A stretch of DNA of 64,000 bases from contig WVSP01000002.1 in NCBI GenBank assembly GCA_015689735.1, positions 372,001 through 436,000 on the forward strand, written 5' to 3'. The stretch is from Rhodobacterales bacterium LSUCC0031. Its GTDB lineage: Bacteria > Pseudomonadota > Alphaproteobacteria > Rhodobacterales > Rhodobacteraceae. Under the pieces are notes generated by a model. That model made no database searches. It saw only the letters and a list, made by a program, of their open reading frames with translations, and was not told where the DNA came from. The translations under genes were made by a program, and so were the position numbers. Below, piece by piece: positions 28,547-41,542 of the stretch. Numbering within the stretch: the first letter of the stretch is position 1; every line of letters starts with the position of its first letter.

Positions 28547-30940
28547 GTGACCCAAGATACGTTCCCCGTTCTGCCACTGCGCGACATTGTCGTGTTCCCG
28601 CATATGATCGTGCCGCTCTTTGTCGGCCGCGAGAAATCGGTGCGCGCATTGGAAGAGGTGATGCAAGACGACAAGCAGATCTTGCTTTCAAGCCAGATCG
28701 ATCCGGCGGTCGATGACCCCGATAGCACCGGGATCTATCGCACGGGTGTGCTGGCCAATGTGCTGCAACTGCTGAAGCTGCCCGATGGCACGGTCAAGGT
28801 GCTGGTCGAAGGGCGCCGTCGCGTCGTGATCACGGATTTTGTCGAGAATGACAGCTTTTTCGAAGCACGTATCGAAGATCTGGACGAAATGCCGGGCGAT
28901 CCGGCCGCCGTGCGCGCCATGATCGGTGCCGTGGCCGAAGAATTCGAGAAATACGCCAAGATTAAAAAGAATATCCCCGAGGATGCGCTCACCTCCGTCG
29001 CCGAAGCGCAAGATCCGGCCAAATTGGCCGATCTGGTATCGGGACATCTGGGGATCATGGTCAGCCAAAAGCAAGAGCTTTTGGAAACCCTCGACGTGGC
29101 CGAACGGCTTGAAAAGGTCTATGGGCTGATGCAGGGCGAGATGTCGGTTCTGCAAGTCGAGAAAAAGATCAAAAGCCGCGTCAAGAACCAGATGGAGCGT
29201 ACGCAGCGCGAATATTACCTCAACGAACAGATGAAGGCCATCCAGCGCGAGCTGGGCGATGGCGATGAGGGCGGCGAGGTGGCCGAGCTTGAAGAGCGCA
29301 TCACCGCCACCAAGCTGTCCAAGGAAGCCCGCGAAAAGGCCGAGGCAGAGCTGAAGAAGCTGCGCAACATGTCGCCCATGTCGGCCGAGGCGACGGTGGT
29401 GCGCAACTACCTCGACTGGATGCTGTCGATTCCGTGGGGGGTGAAATCGCGGGTAAAAAAGGATCTGGGCCGCGCCGAAGCGGTGCTGGACGCCGATCAT
29501 TACGGGCTAGAAAAGGTCAAGGAACGCATCGTCGAATACCTGGCCGTGCAAGCGCGCAGTGCGAAATTGAAGGGGCCGATCCTGTGCCTTGTCGGCCCGC
29601 CGGGCGTGGGCAAGACCAGCCTTGGCAAATCGGTCGCCAAGGCGACGGGGCGCGAATTTATCCGCATCTCGCTGGGCGGCGTGCGCGACGAGTCGGAAAT
29701 CCGAGGCCATCGGCGCACCTATATCGGCTCGATGCCGGGCAAGATCATTCAAGCGCTGAAAAAGGCCAAAACCACCAACCCGCTGATCTTGCTCGATGAG
29801 ATTGACAAGATGGGTCAGGATTTCCGGGGCGATCCGGCCAGCGCCATGCTTGAAGTTCTCGACCCTGAACAGAATTCTACCTTCATGGATCATTATCTCG
29901 AGGTGGAATATGACCTCTCGAACGTGATGTTCCTGACCACGGCGAACTCCTACAACATGCCCGGCCCGCTTTTGGACAGAATGGAGATCATTCCGCTTGC
30001 CGGCTACACCGAAGATGAAAAGCGCGAGATCGCCAAGCAGCATCTGGTCGAAAAGCAGATGAAGAATCATGGGCTTCGGTCCAAGGAATTCACCGTCTCT
30101 GACGCTGCGCTGACCGATATCATCCGCTACTACACGCGCGAGGCAGGTGTGCGGAACCTTGAGCGCGAAATCGCCAAGCTTTGCCGCAAGGCGGTGACGA
30201 CCATCGTCAAAAAAGAGGCCGACAAGGTCAGCGTAACCCCCGAAAAGCTCGAGGGGATGCTTGGCGTAAAGCGCCACAAATTTGGCCTTGCCGAGCGCGA
30301 GGATCAGATCGGCGTGGTCACGGGCCTTGCTTGGACCAGTGTCGGCGGCGATCTTTTGTCGATCGAGGCGCTGCGTCTGCCCGGCAAGGGGCGGATGAAG
30401 ACCACCGGCAAACTCGGCGATGTCATGAAGGAATCGATCGAGGCAGCGTCGAGCTATGTCCGCTCAGTCGCGCCCAAGATCGGAGTCAGGCCGCCACGGC
30501 TGGATGGTTGGGATATCCATGTCCACGTCCCCGAAGGGGCGACGCCCAAGGATGGGCCAAGTGCCGGCATCGCGATGGTGACATCCATCGTCTCGGTCCT
30601 GACCCAGATCCCGGTACGCCGCGACATCGCCATGACCGGCGAGGTCACCTTACGCGGCAATGTGCTCGCCATCGGCGGTTTGAAGGAAAAGCTGTTGGCC
30701 GCCATGCGAGGGGGCATCACCACCGTGCTGATCCCGGCGGAAAATGAAAAAGACCTGCCTGACATCCCCGACAATGTGAAAGCTGGGCTCACGATCATTC
30801 CCGTCGGCCATGTGACCGAAGTTCTTGCCCGCGCTTTGGTCCGTCAGCCTGAGGCGATTGATTGGGACGAAGAGGCCGAAGCCGCCGCCGCCGCCGCGCG
30901 GCCAAGCACCGCAAGTAACGAGGCCGCAACGGCGCATTGA
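28547..30940 (+). CDS. lon: ATP-dependent protease Lon
   Basis: 797 residues. N-terminal substrate domain ([19 protein letters not shown]), AAA+ module with Walker [15 protein letters not shown] and Walker [11 protein letters not shown], and C-terminal Ser-Lys protease domain with catalytic Ser in [11 protein letters not shown]. Degrades misfolded and regulatory proteins; in Caulobacter it degrades CcrM and SciP, and sciP is in this window. The start is taken as GTG at 28547, directly before the conserved N-terminus; an in-frame GTG at 28484 is less likely. Followed by a strong terminator. Confidence 0.95.
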   Translation: MTQDTFPVLPLRDIVVFPHMIVPLFVGREKSVRALEEVMQDDKQILLSSQIDPAVDDPDSTGIYRTGVLANVLQLLKLPDGTVKVLVEGRRRVVITDFVENDSFFEARIEDLDEMPGDPAAVRAMIGAVAEEFEKYAKIKKNIPEDALTSVAEAQDPAKLADLVSGHLGIMVSQKQELLETLDVAERLEKVYGLMQGEMSVLQVEKKIKSRVKNQMERTQREYYLNEQMKAIQRELGDGDEGGEVAELEERITATKLSKEAREKAEAELKKLRNMSPMSAEATVVRNYLDWMLSIPWGVKSRVKKDLGRAEAVLDADHYGLEKVKERIVEYLAVQARSAKLKGPILCLVGPPGVGKTSLGKSVAKATGREFIRISLGGVRDESEIRGHRRTYIGSMPGKIIQALKKAKTTNPLILLDEIDKMGQDFRGDPASAMLEVLDPEQNSTFMDHYLEVEYDLSNVMFLTTANSYNMPGPLLDRMEIIPLAGYTEDEKREIAKQHLVEKQMKNHGLRSKEFTVSDAALTDIIRYYTREAGVRNLEREIAKLCRKAVTTIVKKEADKVSVTPEKLEGMLGVKRHKFGLAEREDQIGVVTGLAWTSVGGDLLSIEALRLPGKGRMKTTGKLGDVMKESIEAASSYVRSVAPKIGVRPPRLDGWDIHVHVPEGATPKDGPSAGIAMVTSIVSVLTQIPVRRDIAMTGEVTLRGNVLAIGGLKEKLLAAMRGGITTVLIPAENEKDLPDIPDNVKAGLTIIPVGHVTEVLARALVRQPEAIDWDEEAEAAAAAARPSTASNEAATAH

Positions 30941-30962
30941 TCGGCTGTTTCAAGGCCAACTG

Positions 30963-30991
30963 AAACGCCACGCCCAAAGCGTGGCGTTTTT
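30963..30991 (+). terminator. Intrinsic terminator after lon
   Basis: 11-bp perfect stem (AAACGCCACGC / GCGTGGCGTTT), 5-nt loop CCAAA, ending in a run of five T. It lies 22 bp after the lon stop. Confidence 0.9.
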
Positions 30992-31080
30992 GCTGCGCCG
31001 TTCTTGGGCAACGAAATCTGGCTTTGACATCGCAGTTTTCCTGACATCTCCATGCGTCCCGTAAGGGGTTGGGGTATGGT

Positions 31081-31875
31081 ATGCCTATGCAAGCGGTGTT
31101 TTCGCGGCGTGCGTTTTTGTCTGTCGGTGTCGCCGTGGGTTCAAGCACGGCTTTGTCATGTCCGAGTATCGCGCAAGACATGCCGCAACGCCACCTTGCG
31201 CGGGCATTCCCAAGCGCGCCGAAGGGGCGCACGCCTGATACGATACGCGATGTGGCCACGACCGAGCCGGTGATTGCCCTGACCTTCGATGACGGCCCGC
31301 ACCAGACCCTCACATCGCAAATCTTGGATATCTTGGACGCCCGCCAGATCAAGGCCAGTTTTTTCGTGGTCGGTAACCGCGTCGCGCAAGCGCCTGATAT
31401 CGTGGCCCGGATCGCCCAAGACGGTCATGAGATCGGCAATCATTCGTGGTCACATCCGCGCTTGGGCGTGATGCAAGACCATGACATTTTGGATCAGATT
31501 GACCGCACCGCCCATGCCGTGGCCGCGGTGACCGGCCATAGCCCCGTCCTGATGCGGCCACCTTATGGCGATTTCAATGCCCGGCGGAGCCAGATGTTGC
31601 GCGCGGCCCGGGATTTGCCGACGATCCTGTGGTCTGTCGATCCGCAAGATTGGCGTCGGCCCGGTGGCATGGCGATTGCCGAGCATATGATTGCCCATGC
31701 ACGACCCGGCGCAGTGATTTTGGCCCATGACACGGTCAGCCAGACCTTGCGCAACCTGCCGCTTGCCCTCGATACGTTGCTCGCGCAAGGATATCGCTTC
31801 GTCACCGTCTCGGCATTGATCGGTTGGCCGGAATGGACCGATCGGCGCAATGCGCGCGGCCATGCCTTTGGCTAG
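31081..31875 (+). CDS. Exported polysaccharide deacetylase (NodB homology)
   Basis: About 264 residues. The N-terminal SRRAFLSVGVAVG is a Tat-type signal (twin Arg, then Phe-Leu and a hydrophobic core). The NodB domain has its ordered metal and catalytic motifs: TFDDGPH, HSWSHPRL and RPPYGDF. Such enzymes remove acetyl groups from chitin-like oligosaccharides or peptidoglycan. ATG at 31081 is chosen; 31087 is equally possible. Stands alone between lon and the HU-like gene. Confidence 0.85.
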   Translation: MPMQAVFSRRAFLSVGVAVGSSTALSCPSIAQDMPQRHLARAFPSAPKGRTPDTIRDVATTEPVIALTFDDGPHQTLTSQILDILDARQIKASFFVVGNRVAQAPDIVARIAQDGHEIGNHSWSHPRLGVMQDHDILDQIDRTAHAVAAVTGHSPVLMRPPYGDFNARRSQMLRAARDLPTILWSVDPQDWRRPGGMAIAEHMIAHARPGAVILAHDTVSQTLRNLPLALDTLLAQGYRFVTVSALIGWPEWTDRRNARGHAFG

Positions 31876-31886
31876 TGCTTTCTCTC

Positions 31887-31916
31887 TTGGTCAAACCATT
31901 CATCTTTCGATAGGAT
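31887..31916 (+). promoter_or_regulatory. Possible promoter of the HU-like gene
   Basis: TTGGTC (31887-31892), 18-nt spacer, TAGGAT (31911-31916), 63 bp before the ATG at 31980. Confidence 0.4.
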
Positions 31917-31979
31917 GGTGGGCGAGTCAGTCATCAACCCGCACAGGCGATGTGCTGGTTGCGTAACAAGGGTCAGGCC

Positions 31980-32504
31980 ATGGCGCGTTCAGGAAAAACG
32001 GATATATCGACAGGTAGCACCAAATTGCGGGCAACCCCCGCAGGGCCGAAAAGCCGCAGCAAGACAGATCAAGCCGCGCCGAACGACGCACAACCCAGCA
32101 AAGCTGAGGTGGTCGGGCCTCGCACCGGTCATTTGCGCGCCGTCGTGGCCGAAGAAGTGATGACGCCCGCTGAAAGCGATGCTGCCACGCAGGGCAAGGC
32201 GACGGCTGAGGCTGACAGCGATCCAAGGTTCAAGCGCCAAGCCTTGCTTGAAGCGGTCTGTGCCAGAACCCCGATGAAGCGCGGCGAAGTCAAGACCTTG
32301 GTCGAATTGGTCCTCGATGAACTTGGCCATGCCATAGATCGCAATGACGAGTTGATTTTGCCGCCCTTGGGCAAGCTTTCGATCAAGCGCCGCAATGCAG
32401 AGGGGAAATCGGGCGACCTGTTGAACATGAAACTAAAACGAACGAAAGACATGGGCGTATCAGGTGACGATGCCCCCCTTGCAGCCGCGGGCGAGGATGG
32501 CTAA
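31980..32504 (+). CDS. HU-family DNA-binding protein with long N-terminal extension
   Basis: 174 residues. Residues about 85-160 form a bacterial HU/IHF-like fold (RQALLEAVCARTPMKRGEVK, LILPPLGKLSIKRRN), missing much of the DNA-embracing beta arm of typical 90-residue HU. The first 80 residues are a disordered Ala/Lys/Thr/Ser-rich extension, and a short acidic tail ends the protein. Likely nucleoid-associated; extended HU-like proteins occur in other bacteria. ATG at 31980 is the first Met of the basic extension. The tRNA-Val(CAC) promoter overlaps the 3' end of this gene. Confidence 0.75.
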   Translation: MARSGKTDISTGSTKLRATPAGPKSRSKTDQAAPNDAQPSKAEVVGPRTGHLRAVVAEEVMTPAESDAATQGKATAEADSDPRFKRQALLEAVCARTPMKRGEVKTLVELVLDELGHAIDRNDELILPPLGKLSIKRRNAEGKSGDLLNMKLKRTKDMGVSGDDAPLAAAGEDG

Positions 32505-32507
32505 AGA
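32479..32507 (+). promoter_or_regulatory. Promoter of tRNA-Val(CAC)
   Basis: TTGCAG (32479-32484), 17-nt spacer, TAAAGA (32502-32507), ending 13 bp before the tRNA. The -35 and spacer lie within the last codons of the HU-like gene. Confidence 0.55.
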
Positions 32508-32520
32508 CCTTTCACCCGGC

Positions 32521-32595
32521 GGGTGATTAGCTCAGTGGTAGAGCGCTTCGTTCACATCGAAGATGTCGGGGGTTCAAATCCCTCATCACCCACCA
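32521..32595 (+). tRNA. tRNA-Val (anticodon CAC)
   Basis: Full cloverleaf: acceptor GGGTGAT/ATCACCC, D-arm GCTC/GAGC, anticodon stem CTTCG/CGAAG with loop TTCACAT (anticodon CAC, reads GUG), T-arm with TTCAAAT, discriminator A and encoded CCA. Nearly identical to the tRNA-Val(TAC) 80 bp downstream. Confidence 0.96.
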
Positions 32596-32635
32596 TTTTC
32601 TCCTGAACTTTGGGTTGGCAGCCGTGCGGCGGCTC

Positions 32636-32664
32636 TTGCCCTGTCGTCCAACGCAGGCTATCAG
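32636..32664 (+). promoter_or_regulatory. Promoter of tRNA-Val(TAC)
   Basis: TTGCCC (32636-32641), 17-nt spacer, TATCAG (32659-32664), 11 bp before the tRNA; separate from the promoter of the first tRNA-Val. Confidence 0.5.
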
Positions 32665-32675
32665 GCGCGGGCTTT

Positions 32676-32751
<76 letters not shown>

Positions 32752-32857
32752 TCCTCCTATCGGTGCGGCGCTGTGTGTTGGTGTACGGCTCTACAAGGGC
32801 CATGGTCGGCGGTGCGCTTGGCAGAGGGTTTGATCGGATCAGCTGAGGACACATCGC

Positions 32858-33817
32858 ATGACGTTGCAAGCAAATGCCAAAGCCCGTGCCGGGCTGTTGT
32901 ATTGCTTCGACAAAGGATATGCTGCCGCATCATTGGTCTCGGCCTATTCTGCCTTGGAGGCGGCCAGCAAGCCTTTGGTCGTTCATTTTTCACATGATGG
33001 GCCAATCGATGCTGCACATCCCTTGGTGGACCGTTTGGCCGCCCATCCCAACTGCGCCAATCTCTACCTCAGGCCGCTGATCTATCCTGACCATGTCGGC
33101 GACCATGTCGGCACGCTTTTGCGTGTGTATTGCGGGCGTTTACTTGCGCGCCCCCCCGAAGGGGGCAGGATCATCTATCTTGATGGCGATACGCTGGTTC
33201 AAGATGATATTGTGCCGCTCGCTGAACACGATATCGGAGATGTCCCGATCGGGGCCGTGCAAGACACGATGTTCCTGAGCTGGCACCACAAGGCCCAGAA
33301 TGGAACTTCGCGCCAGCGTCAGCGATACCAAAAAACGCTTGCTGCATGGTCATCACGCATGGCGTCGTTCCGGGCCGATCGCTATTTCAATTCGGGTGTG
33401 CTGCTCATCGATTACGACCGCATCGATACCCTTGGCCTCGATGCCGCCATGCAGAACTTGGATCACGTTGCGCAATTTCGTTACCCAGATCAGGATTTTC
33501 TCAATGAGCTTTTCTCTGATCAGGTCGCGTGGCTTGATCCACGATGGAATGCGCAGTGGGGAAATATCGAAACGCGCCGCAGCCCGATCCCCCAGCAGGT
33601 GCAAGATGAATGGCGCGCCTCACGCAGCACCCCTGCGATTGTGCATTACATCGGCAACCCAAAACCTTGGATGGCGTTGAACGCTAAGGAATTCTTGCGG
33701 CTTTTGGGGCTCAAGCAATTGCCGGATCTCGGCACAGTCCTTGCGATGCGTCGCGATTATGCACGCGCGCGGGATCGGGCAACAACCTACTTCGGACGAG
33801 ATCCTTTTCGCCTTTGA
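32858..33817 (+). CDS. Family 8 glycosyltransferase
   Basis: 319 residues of GT-A fold. The metal- and nucleotide-sugar-binding DxD lies in IIYLDGDTLVQDD at about residue 108; DRYFNSGVLLIDYDR and the C-terminal IVHYIGNPKPW are the other GT8 blocks. Family members transfer glucose or galactose in lipopolysaccharide cores, glycogenin-like or galactinol reactions; the acceptor is unknown. GAGGA lies 8 nt before ATG at 32858. No other surface-polysaccharide gene is adjacent, only tRNA genes on both sides. Confidence 0.85.
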   Translation: MTLQANAKARAGLLYCFDKGYAAASLVSAYSALEAASKPLVVHFSHDGPIDAAHPLVDRLAAHPNCANLYLRPLIYPDHVGDHVGTLLRVYCGRLLARPPEGGRIIYLDGDTLVQDDIVPLAEHDIGDVPIGAVQDTMFLSWHHKAQNGTSRQRQRYQKTLAAWSSRMASFRADRYFNSGVLLIDYDRIDTLGLDAAMQNLDHVAQFRYPDQDFLNELFSDQVAWLDPRWNAQWGNIETRRSPIPQQVQDEWRASRSTPAIVHYIGNPKPWMALNAKEFLRLLGLKQLPDLGTVLAMRRDYARARDRATTYFGRDPFRL

Positions 33818-33978
33818 GAGAAGTGGTCCGCCCCGTCCGATCCCTGGTCACCCGATGCGCTGCGGTTGACATCACGATGGATCGACACGGCGACAGGGCA
33901 AAGGCCGCCAAGCGCGTGGCGCGGAAGGGCGCGTACGTGCTGCGTGATGAAAAAAGCCGTATGGCCGACCGATGGCGC

Positions 33979-34007
33979 TTGACGGGGCGAGCCGCGCACA
34001 ATAGGCA
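33979..34007 (+). promoter_or_regulatory. Promoter of first tRNA-Asp
   Basis: TTGACG (33979-33984), 17-nt spacer, TAGGCA (34002-34007), 11 bp before the tRNA. The -35 is the same TTGACG as in the second tRNA-Asp promoter, while spacer and -10 differ. Confidence 0.6.
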
Positions 34008-34018
34008 ACGGCTCACGC

Positions 34019-34095
34019 GCGGTTGTAGCTCAGTTGGTTAGAGTACCGGCCTGTCACGCCGGGGGTCGCGGGTTCGAGCCCCGTCAACCGCGCCA
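34019..34095 (+). tRNA. tRNA-Asp (anticodon GTC), copy 1
   Basis: 77 bases including CCA. Acceptor GCGGTTG/CAACCGC, anticodon loop CTGTCAC (GTC), discriminator G, T-loop TTCGAGC. Identical to the copy at 34393-34469. Substrate for Tgt and GluQ, both encoded in this window. Confidence 0.97.
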
Positions 34096-34170
34096 CTTCC
34101 TCCCTGATATCTTCACTGACCTCGGGCCGAACAAGCCTCTTCCTTTTGGCGGACCAATTGTGCTTCGTCC

Positions 34171-34277
34171 GAAGGGCGGGGGCGCATCAAGCTTGGGCCG
34201 ATGCGCGGGGGCGCATCATGCTTGGGCCGATGCGCGGGGGCGCATCATGCTTGGGCCGATGCGCGGGGGCGCATCAA
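34171..34277. repeat. 29-bp tandem repeat between tRNA-Asp genes
   Basis: Two perfect 29-bp units (34201-34229, 34230-34258), preceded by a variant unit (34171-34200) and followed by a partial one (34259-34277). Each unit contains the inverted repeat ATGCGC/GCGCAT around a G run, followed by CATGCTTGGGCCG. There are no unique spacers, so it is not CRISPR. Copy number probably varies between strains by slippage (inference). Confidence 0.9.
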
Positions 34278-34352
34278 GGCGGTGATGTCTGCCGAAAGAC
34301 GAACCCTTGTGGGAGAGGTCGCGATTTGCCCCAAAAACCCTTGCCAGCGGCA

Positions 34353-34381
34353 TTGACGCCGTCGCGCCGATTGCATAAAGC
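34353..34381 (+). promoter_or_regulatory. Promoter of second tRNA-Asp
   Basis: TTGACG (34353-34358), 17-nt spacer, TAAAGC (34376-34381), 11 bp before the tRNA. Confidence 0.6.
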
Positions 34382-34392
34382 ACCCTCCACGC

Positions 34393-34469
34393 GCGGTTGT
34401 AGCTCAGTTGGTTAGAGTACCGGCCTGTCACGCCGGGGGTCGCGGGTTCGAGCCCCGTCAACCGCGCCA
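34393..34469 (+). tRNA. tRNA-Asp (anticodon GTC), copy 2
   Basis: Exact duplicate of the gene at 34019-34095 including CCA and the two bases before it (GC). It has its own promoter. Convergent with mnmA, 39 bp from its stop. Confidence 0.97.
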
Positions 34470-34508
34470 TTTACCCAAAAAACAAATCGGTTTGGCCCGT
34501 TGAGGGGT

Positions 34509-35651
34509 TTAGCCTTTGTGAATCCATCCGCCACCCAAGACGCGGCTGCCTTCTGACGCATAAAAGACGCAAGCCTGACCCGGGCTGACGCCTTCCTCGG
34601 CGGTGAAGAGTTCGACTTCGGCGGTAGTGTCGGACAAGGGGCGCAACACCGCCGCGCGTGGCGGTCGGGTCGAGCGGATCTTGACTTCGATGTCCCATGC
34701 CGCTTGGCTGGTCAGCGGGGCATCACTCAGCCAGTTGATCTCGCGCAGCGGGACGATGCGGGTTGAAAGCATCTCCTTTGGGCCGACGATCACGCGCCGC
34801 GTGTCAGGGTCGAGTTTCACGACATAAAGCGGATCAGCCAGACCGCCGATGCCAAGACCACGCCGCTGTCCGATCGTATAATGGATCACGCCCCGGTGTT
34901 CGCCCAGCACATGACCCTCCGTATCCACGATCTCGCCTGGATCGGCGGCGCCGGGGCGCAGTTTTTCGATCACGGCAGCGTAATCACCATTGGGAACAAA
35001 GCAGATATCCTGGCTATCGGGCTTGTCCGCGACGCTCAGCCCGTACTTGGCTGCCAATGCCCGTGTTTCGGCCTTGGAGGCCAGATGCCCCAAGGGGAAG
35101 CGCAAGAAATCGAGTTGGTCTTGGGTGGTCGAGAACAAGAAATAGGATTGATCGCGGGCTGCATCGGCAGCGCAATGCAACTCGGCCTTTTGTGCGCCCA
35201 TCTTGCGCTGGATATAGTGGCCCGTCGCCATGCAATCAGCATCGAGATCCTTGGCGGTCTCCAATAGATCCTTGAATTTCACCCGCTCGTTGCAGCGGAT
35301 ACAAGGCACGGGCGTGGCCCCGGCGAGGTAGCTATCGGCGAATTCATCGATGACGGCTTGTCGAAAGGTATTTTCATAATCAAGCACGTAGTGCGGAAAG
35401 CCCATCGTTTCGGCCACCCGCCGTGCGTCATGGATATCGCGGCCAGCGCAGCATGCGCCCTTTTTCGCAAGTGCGGCGCCATGATCATATAGCTGGAGCG
35501 TGACGCCGACGACATCATATCCCTCTTCGGCGAGCATGGCCGCCACAACCGAGCTATCGACGCCACCTGACATGGCCACGACCACGCGGGTTTGCGAGGG
35601 TGCTTTGGGGAAGCCGAGCGAGTTCAGCATCCCGGGCTGATCCAGAGCCAT
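34509..35651 (-). CDS. mnmA: tRNA 2-thiouridylase MnmA
   Basis: 380 residues. ATP-dependent enzyme that puts sulfur on U34 of tRNA-Lys, -Glu and -Gln. PP-loop [10 protein letters not shown], catalytic cysteines in [10 protein letters not shown] and [11 protein letters not shown], and the GQRRGLGI motif. ATG at 35651 is preferred because AGGA lies 7 nt upstream; ATG at 35666 has no such site. Divergent from sciP. Confidence 0.95.
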   Translation of the reverse strand: MALDQPGMLNSLGFPKAPSQTRVVVAMSGGVDSSVVAAMLAEEGYDVVGVTLQLYDHGAALAKKGACCAGRDIHDARRVAETMGFPHYVLDYENTFRQAVIDEFADSYLAGATPVPCIRCNERVKFKDLLETAKDLDADCMATGHYIQRKMGAQKAELHCAADAARDQSYFLFSTTQDQLDFLRFPLGHLASKAETRALAAKYGLSVADKPDSQDICFVPNGDYAAVIEKLRPGAADPGEIVDTEGHVLGEHRGVIHYTIGQRRGLGIGGLADPLYVVKLDPDTRRVIVGPKEMLSTRIVPLREINWLSDAPLTSQAAWDIEVKIRSTRPPRAAVLRPLSDTTAEVELFTAEEGVSPGQACVFYASEGSRVLGGGWIHKG

Positions 35652-35797
35652 GGGCAATCCTGTCATGATGGCGAGGAAGAATGTCTTTCGGGCAATATAG
35701 GAAAATTCTGCGAAACCTCAATCGCCCGGGTTACGTCGCATTAAGCAAATTCTGGGTAAGCTCCGGCGATGTTTGCCCCAAGAGAATGGGAAAGTTG

Positions 35798-36070
35798 ATG
35801 TATATTCGCAAGATTGCAGGGCCGCATACGGTCACCTTGCCCGATGGCCGCGCGATGACGCGCGCCGATCTTCCCCCACCAAGCACACGTCGCTGGGTTG
35901 CAAGCCGAAAAGCCGCCGTGGTTCAAGCAGTCGATGCTGGGTTGATCACCCCGGATGAGGCGTTGCGCCTTTGGTCATTATCGCAAGAGGAACTCGATGG
36001 TTGGCGGGCGGCGGTGACGCAACATGGGGTTGCCGGCTTACGGGCAACAGCGCTTCAACAATACCGGTAA
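35798..36070 (+). CDS. sciP: CtrA inhibitor SciP (DUF1153)
   Basis: 90 residues, entirely the DUF1153 fold: MYIRKIAGPHTVTLPDG, RADLPPPSTRRWVASRKAAV, AVDAGLITPDEALRLWSLS. In Caulobacter this small protein binds CtrA (and DNA) to block transcription from CtrA-activated promoters in G1 cells. Here it stands directly upstream of ctrA on the same strand, 94 bp apart, so inhibitor and target are genetic neighbours. ATG at 35798 starts the conserved region; ATG at 35786 is possible. Confidence 0.92.
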   Translation: MYIRKIAGPHTVTLPDGRAMTRADLPPPSTRRWVASRKAAVVQAVDAGLITPDEALRLWSLSQEELDGWRAAVTQHGVAGLRATALQQYR

Positions 36071-36090
36071 AATAACTTTCGAGAGATGTG

Positions 36091-36105
36091 GTTACGAAAG
36101 GTAAC
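36091..36105. repeat. Inverted repeat in the sciP-ctrA intergenic region
   Basis: Perfect GTTAC (36091-36095), 5 nt, GTAAC (36101-36105). It overlaps the left half of the putative CtrA box and may be part of the same regulatory region. Confidence 0.4.
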
Positions 36106-36116
36106 AAGAAATTAAC
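36101..36116 (+). promoter_or_regulatory. Putative CtrA-binding site upstream of ctrA
   Basis: GTAA, 7 nt, TTAAC: one mismatch from the CtrA consensus TTAA-N7-TTAAC, 49 bp before the ctrA start. Suggests autoregulation as in Caulobacter. Inference from motif match. Confidence 0.5.
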
Positions 36117-36126
36117 CTTTCGCGCG

Positions 36127-36153
36127 GAATCTCTTAGCATCATCTGGAGAATC
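36127..36153. promoter_or_regulatory. Two GANTC (CcrM) sites ahead of ctrA
   Basis: GAATC at 36127-36131 and 36149-36153, both within 38 bp of the ctrA ATG. GANTC is methylated by CcrM in alphaproteobacteria, and in Caulobacter methylation state times ctrA P1. Two sites this close to the start suggest the same logic here (inference). Confidence 0.5.
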
Positions 36154-36164
36154 GGAGCGGTTAG

Positions 36165-36878
36165 ATGCGTGTTTTGCTTGTCGAGGACGACCCTACCACA
36201 TCGCGCAGCATCGAAATGATGTTGCGACATGCAAATCTCAACGTCTATGCCACCGACCTTGGAGAAGAAGGGATCGATCTGGCCAAGCTTTATGATTACG
36301 ACATCATCCTGCTGGATCTGAACCTTCCCGACATTCATGGCCATGATGTGTTGCGCCAATTGCGTACTGCGCGGGTCGATACGCCGATCTTGATCCTGTC
36401 AGGTCTCGATGACCCGGAAAGCAAGCTCAAGGGTTTTGGCTTTGGCGCTGATGATTACCTGACCAAACCCTTCCACCGGGAGGAGTTGGTCGCGCGCATT
36501 CACGCCATCATTCGCCGATCAAAGGGGCATGCCCAATCGATCATCAAGACAGGGATGATTGCGGTCAATCTCGATGCGAAGACCGTCGAGGTGGATCAAC
36601 AGACCGTGCATCTGACGGGTAAGGAATATCAGATGTTGGAATTGCTGAGCCTGCGAAAAGGCACAACCTTGACCAAGGAAATGTTCCTCAACCATCTTTA
36701 TGGCGGCATGGATGAGCCTGAGCTCAAGATTATCGATGTCTTCATTTGCAAGCTGCGCAAGAAGCTTTCCGTGGCAACGGGGGGTGACAATTACATCGAG
36801 ACGGTTTGGGGGCGTGGCTATGTGCTGCGTGATCCCGTGCCTGGGCAAGCAGCAGTCGCATTGGCGGTGAATGGCTAA
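36165..36878 (+). CDS. ctrA: Cell-cycle response regulator CtrA
   Basis: 237 residues. Receiver domain with acidic pocket LVEDDPTT, phospho-acceptor Asp51 in [12 protein letters not shown] and LTKPF, then an OmpR-type winged helix (about 125-225; [33 protein letters not shown]). Near-identical to the CtrA family throughout, including the receiver/DNA-domain linker. In Rhodobacteraceae CtrA mainly controls motility, gene transfer agents and quorum-related traits rather than replication. Regulated by the upstream CtrA-like box, GANTC sites and the neighbouring sciP product. Confidence 0.97.
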   Translation: MRVLLVEDDPTTSRSIEMMLRHANLNVYATDLGEEGIDLAKLYDYDIILLDLNLPDIHGHDVLRQLRTARVDTPILILSGLDDPESKLKGFGFGADDYLTKPFHREELVARIHAIIRRSKGHAQSIIKTGMIAVNLDAKTVEVDQQTVHLTGKEYQMLELLSLRKGTTLTKEMFLNHLYGGMDEPELKIIDVFICKLRKKLSVATGGDNYIETVWGRGYVLRDPVPGQAAVALAVNG

Positions 36879-36934
36879 ACATCAGCGCGCCGCGCATGGG
36901 CTGGCATTCGCGCGCGCATCCCCCTAAACCGTAG

Positions 36935-41255
<4,321 letters not shown>

Positions 41256-41273
41256 ACCGTTTTGTTCACAAAT

Positions 41274-41288
41274 GTTCTTAAAAAGTTC
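41274..41288 (+). promoter_or_regulatory. LexA (SOS) box, GTTC-N7-GTTC
   Basis: GTTC (41274-41277), exactly seven bases, GTTC (41285-41288): the alphaproteobacterial LexA operator known from Rhodobacter and relatives. A third GTTC lies at 41264-41267. The site stands in the AT-rich gap between recG and the small membrane-protein gene, 62 bp before its ATG; no other start on this side competes for it. I cannot define a convincing -35/-10 pair. Confidence 0.65.
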
Positions 41289-41350
41289 TTTACATACCGC
41301 GCAAGAAATGAGAACAAAGCAACAACACGCTGTTTTCAGGAGGCAAAGCC

Positions 41351-41470
41351 ATGATCCGTATCGCTGAAATTCTGACCCATTCCCGCGAGACTTTCATCAG
41401 TGATACGGCCGGGGTGATTGCGCTGGCGGTGTTTACCTATGGTTTGCTGTTCCTGCCTGGCTTGGTCTGA
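41351..41470 (+). CDS. Small membrane protein, candidate SOS-induced peptide
   Basis: 39 residues: a polar N-terminal part (MIRIAEILTHSRETFISD) and a single hydrophobic segment (about 20-38, GVIALAVFTYGLLFLPGLV). I do not recognise a named family. It is credible as a gene because AGGAGGC lies 6 nt before the ATG, the frame runs to a TGA, and a perfect LexA-type box and AT-rich promoter region precede it. Structured RNA and a terminator follow. By context it may be a damage-induced inner-membrane protein acting on division or the envelope, comparable in concept to Caulobacter SidA; that function is inference. Confidence 0.7.
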   Translation: MIRIAEILTHSRETFISDTAGVIALAVFTYGLLFLPGLV

Positions 41471-41542
41471 TTTTTCTGTTTCTGCCTGCGGTCTGGCCTT
41501 GCGCGTGATGTGGCAAACGCCCCTCTGTCGCGCTGCATCCTT

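Larger units (their letters stand above)
34096..34392. other. Gene-free spacer between the two tRNA-Asp genes
   Basis: 297 bp without a credible gene. It holds the 29-bp tandem repeat (34171-34277) and the promoter of the second tRNA-Asp (34353-34381). Open frames here translate only the repeat and look spurious. Confidence 0.7.

Noticed and set aside
33818-34018. Small gene between the glycosyltransferase and tRNA-Asp
   Set aside because: Open frames run into the tRNA, lack a ribosome-binding site and give Arg-rich shadow sequence; only the tRNA promoter is supported.
34171-34277. CRISPR array (29-bp repeat units)
   Set aside because: Units are contiguous without unique spacers and no cas gene is nearby; it is a simple tandem repeat.
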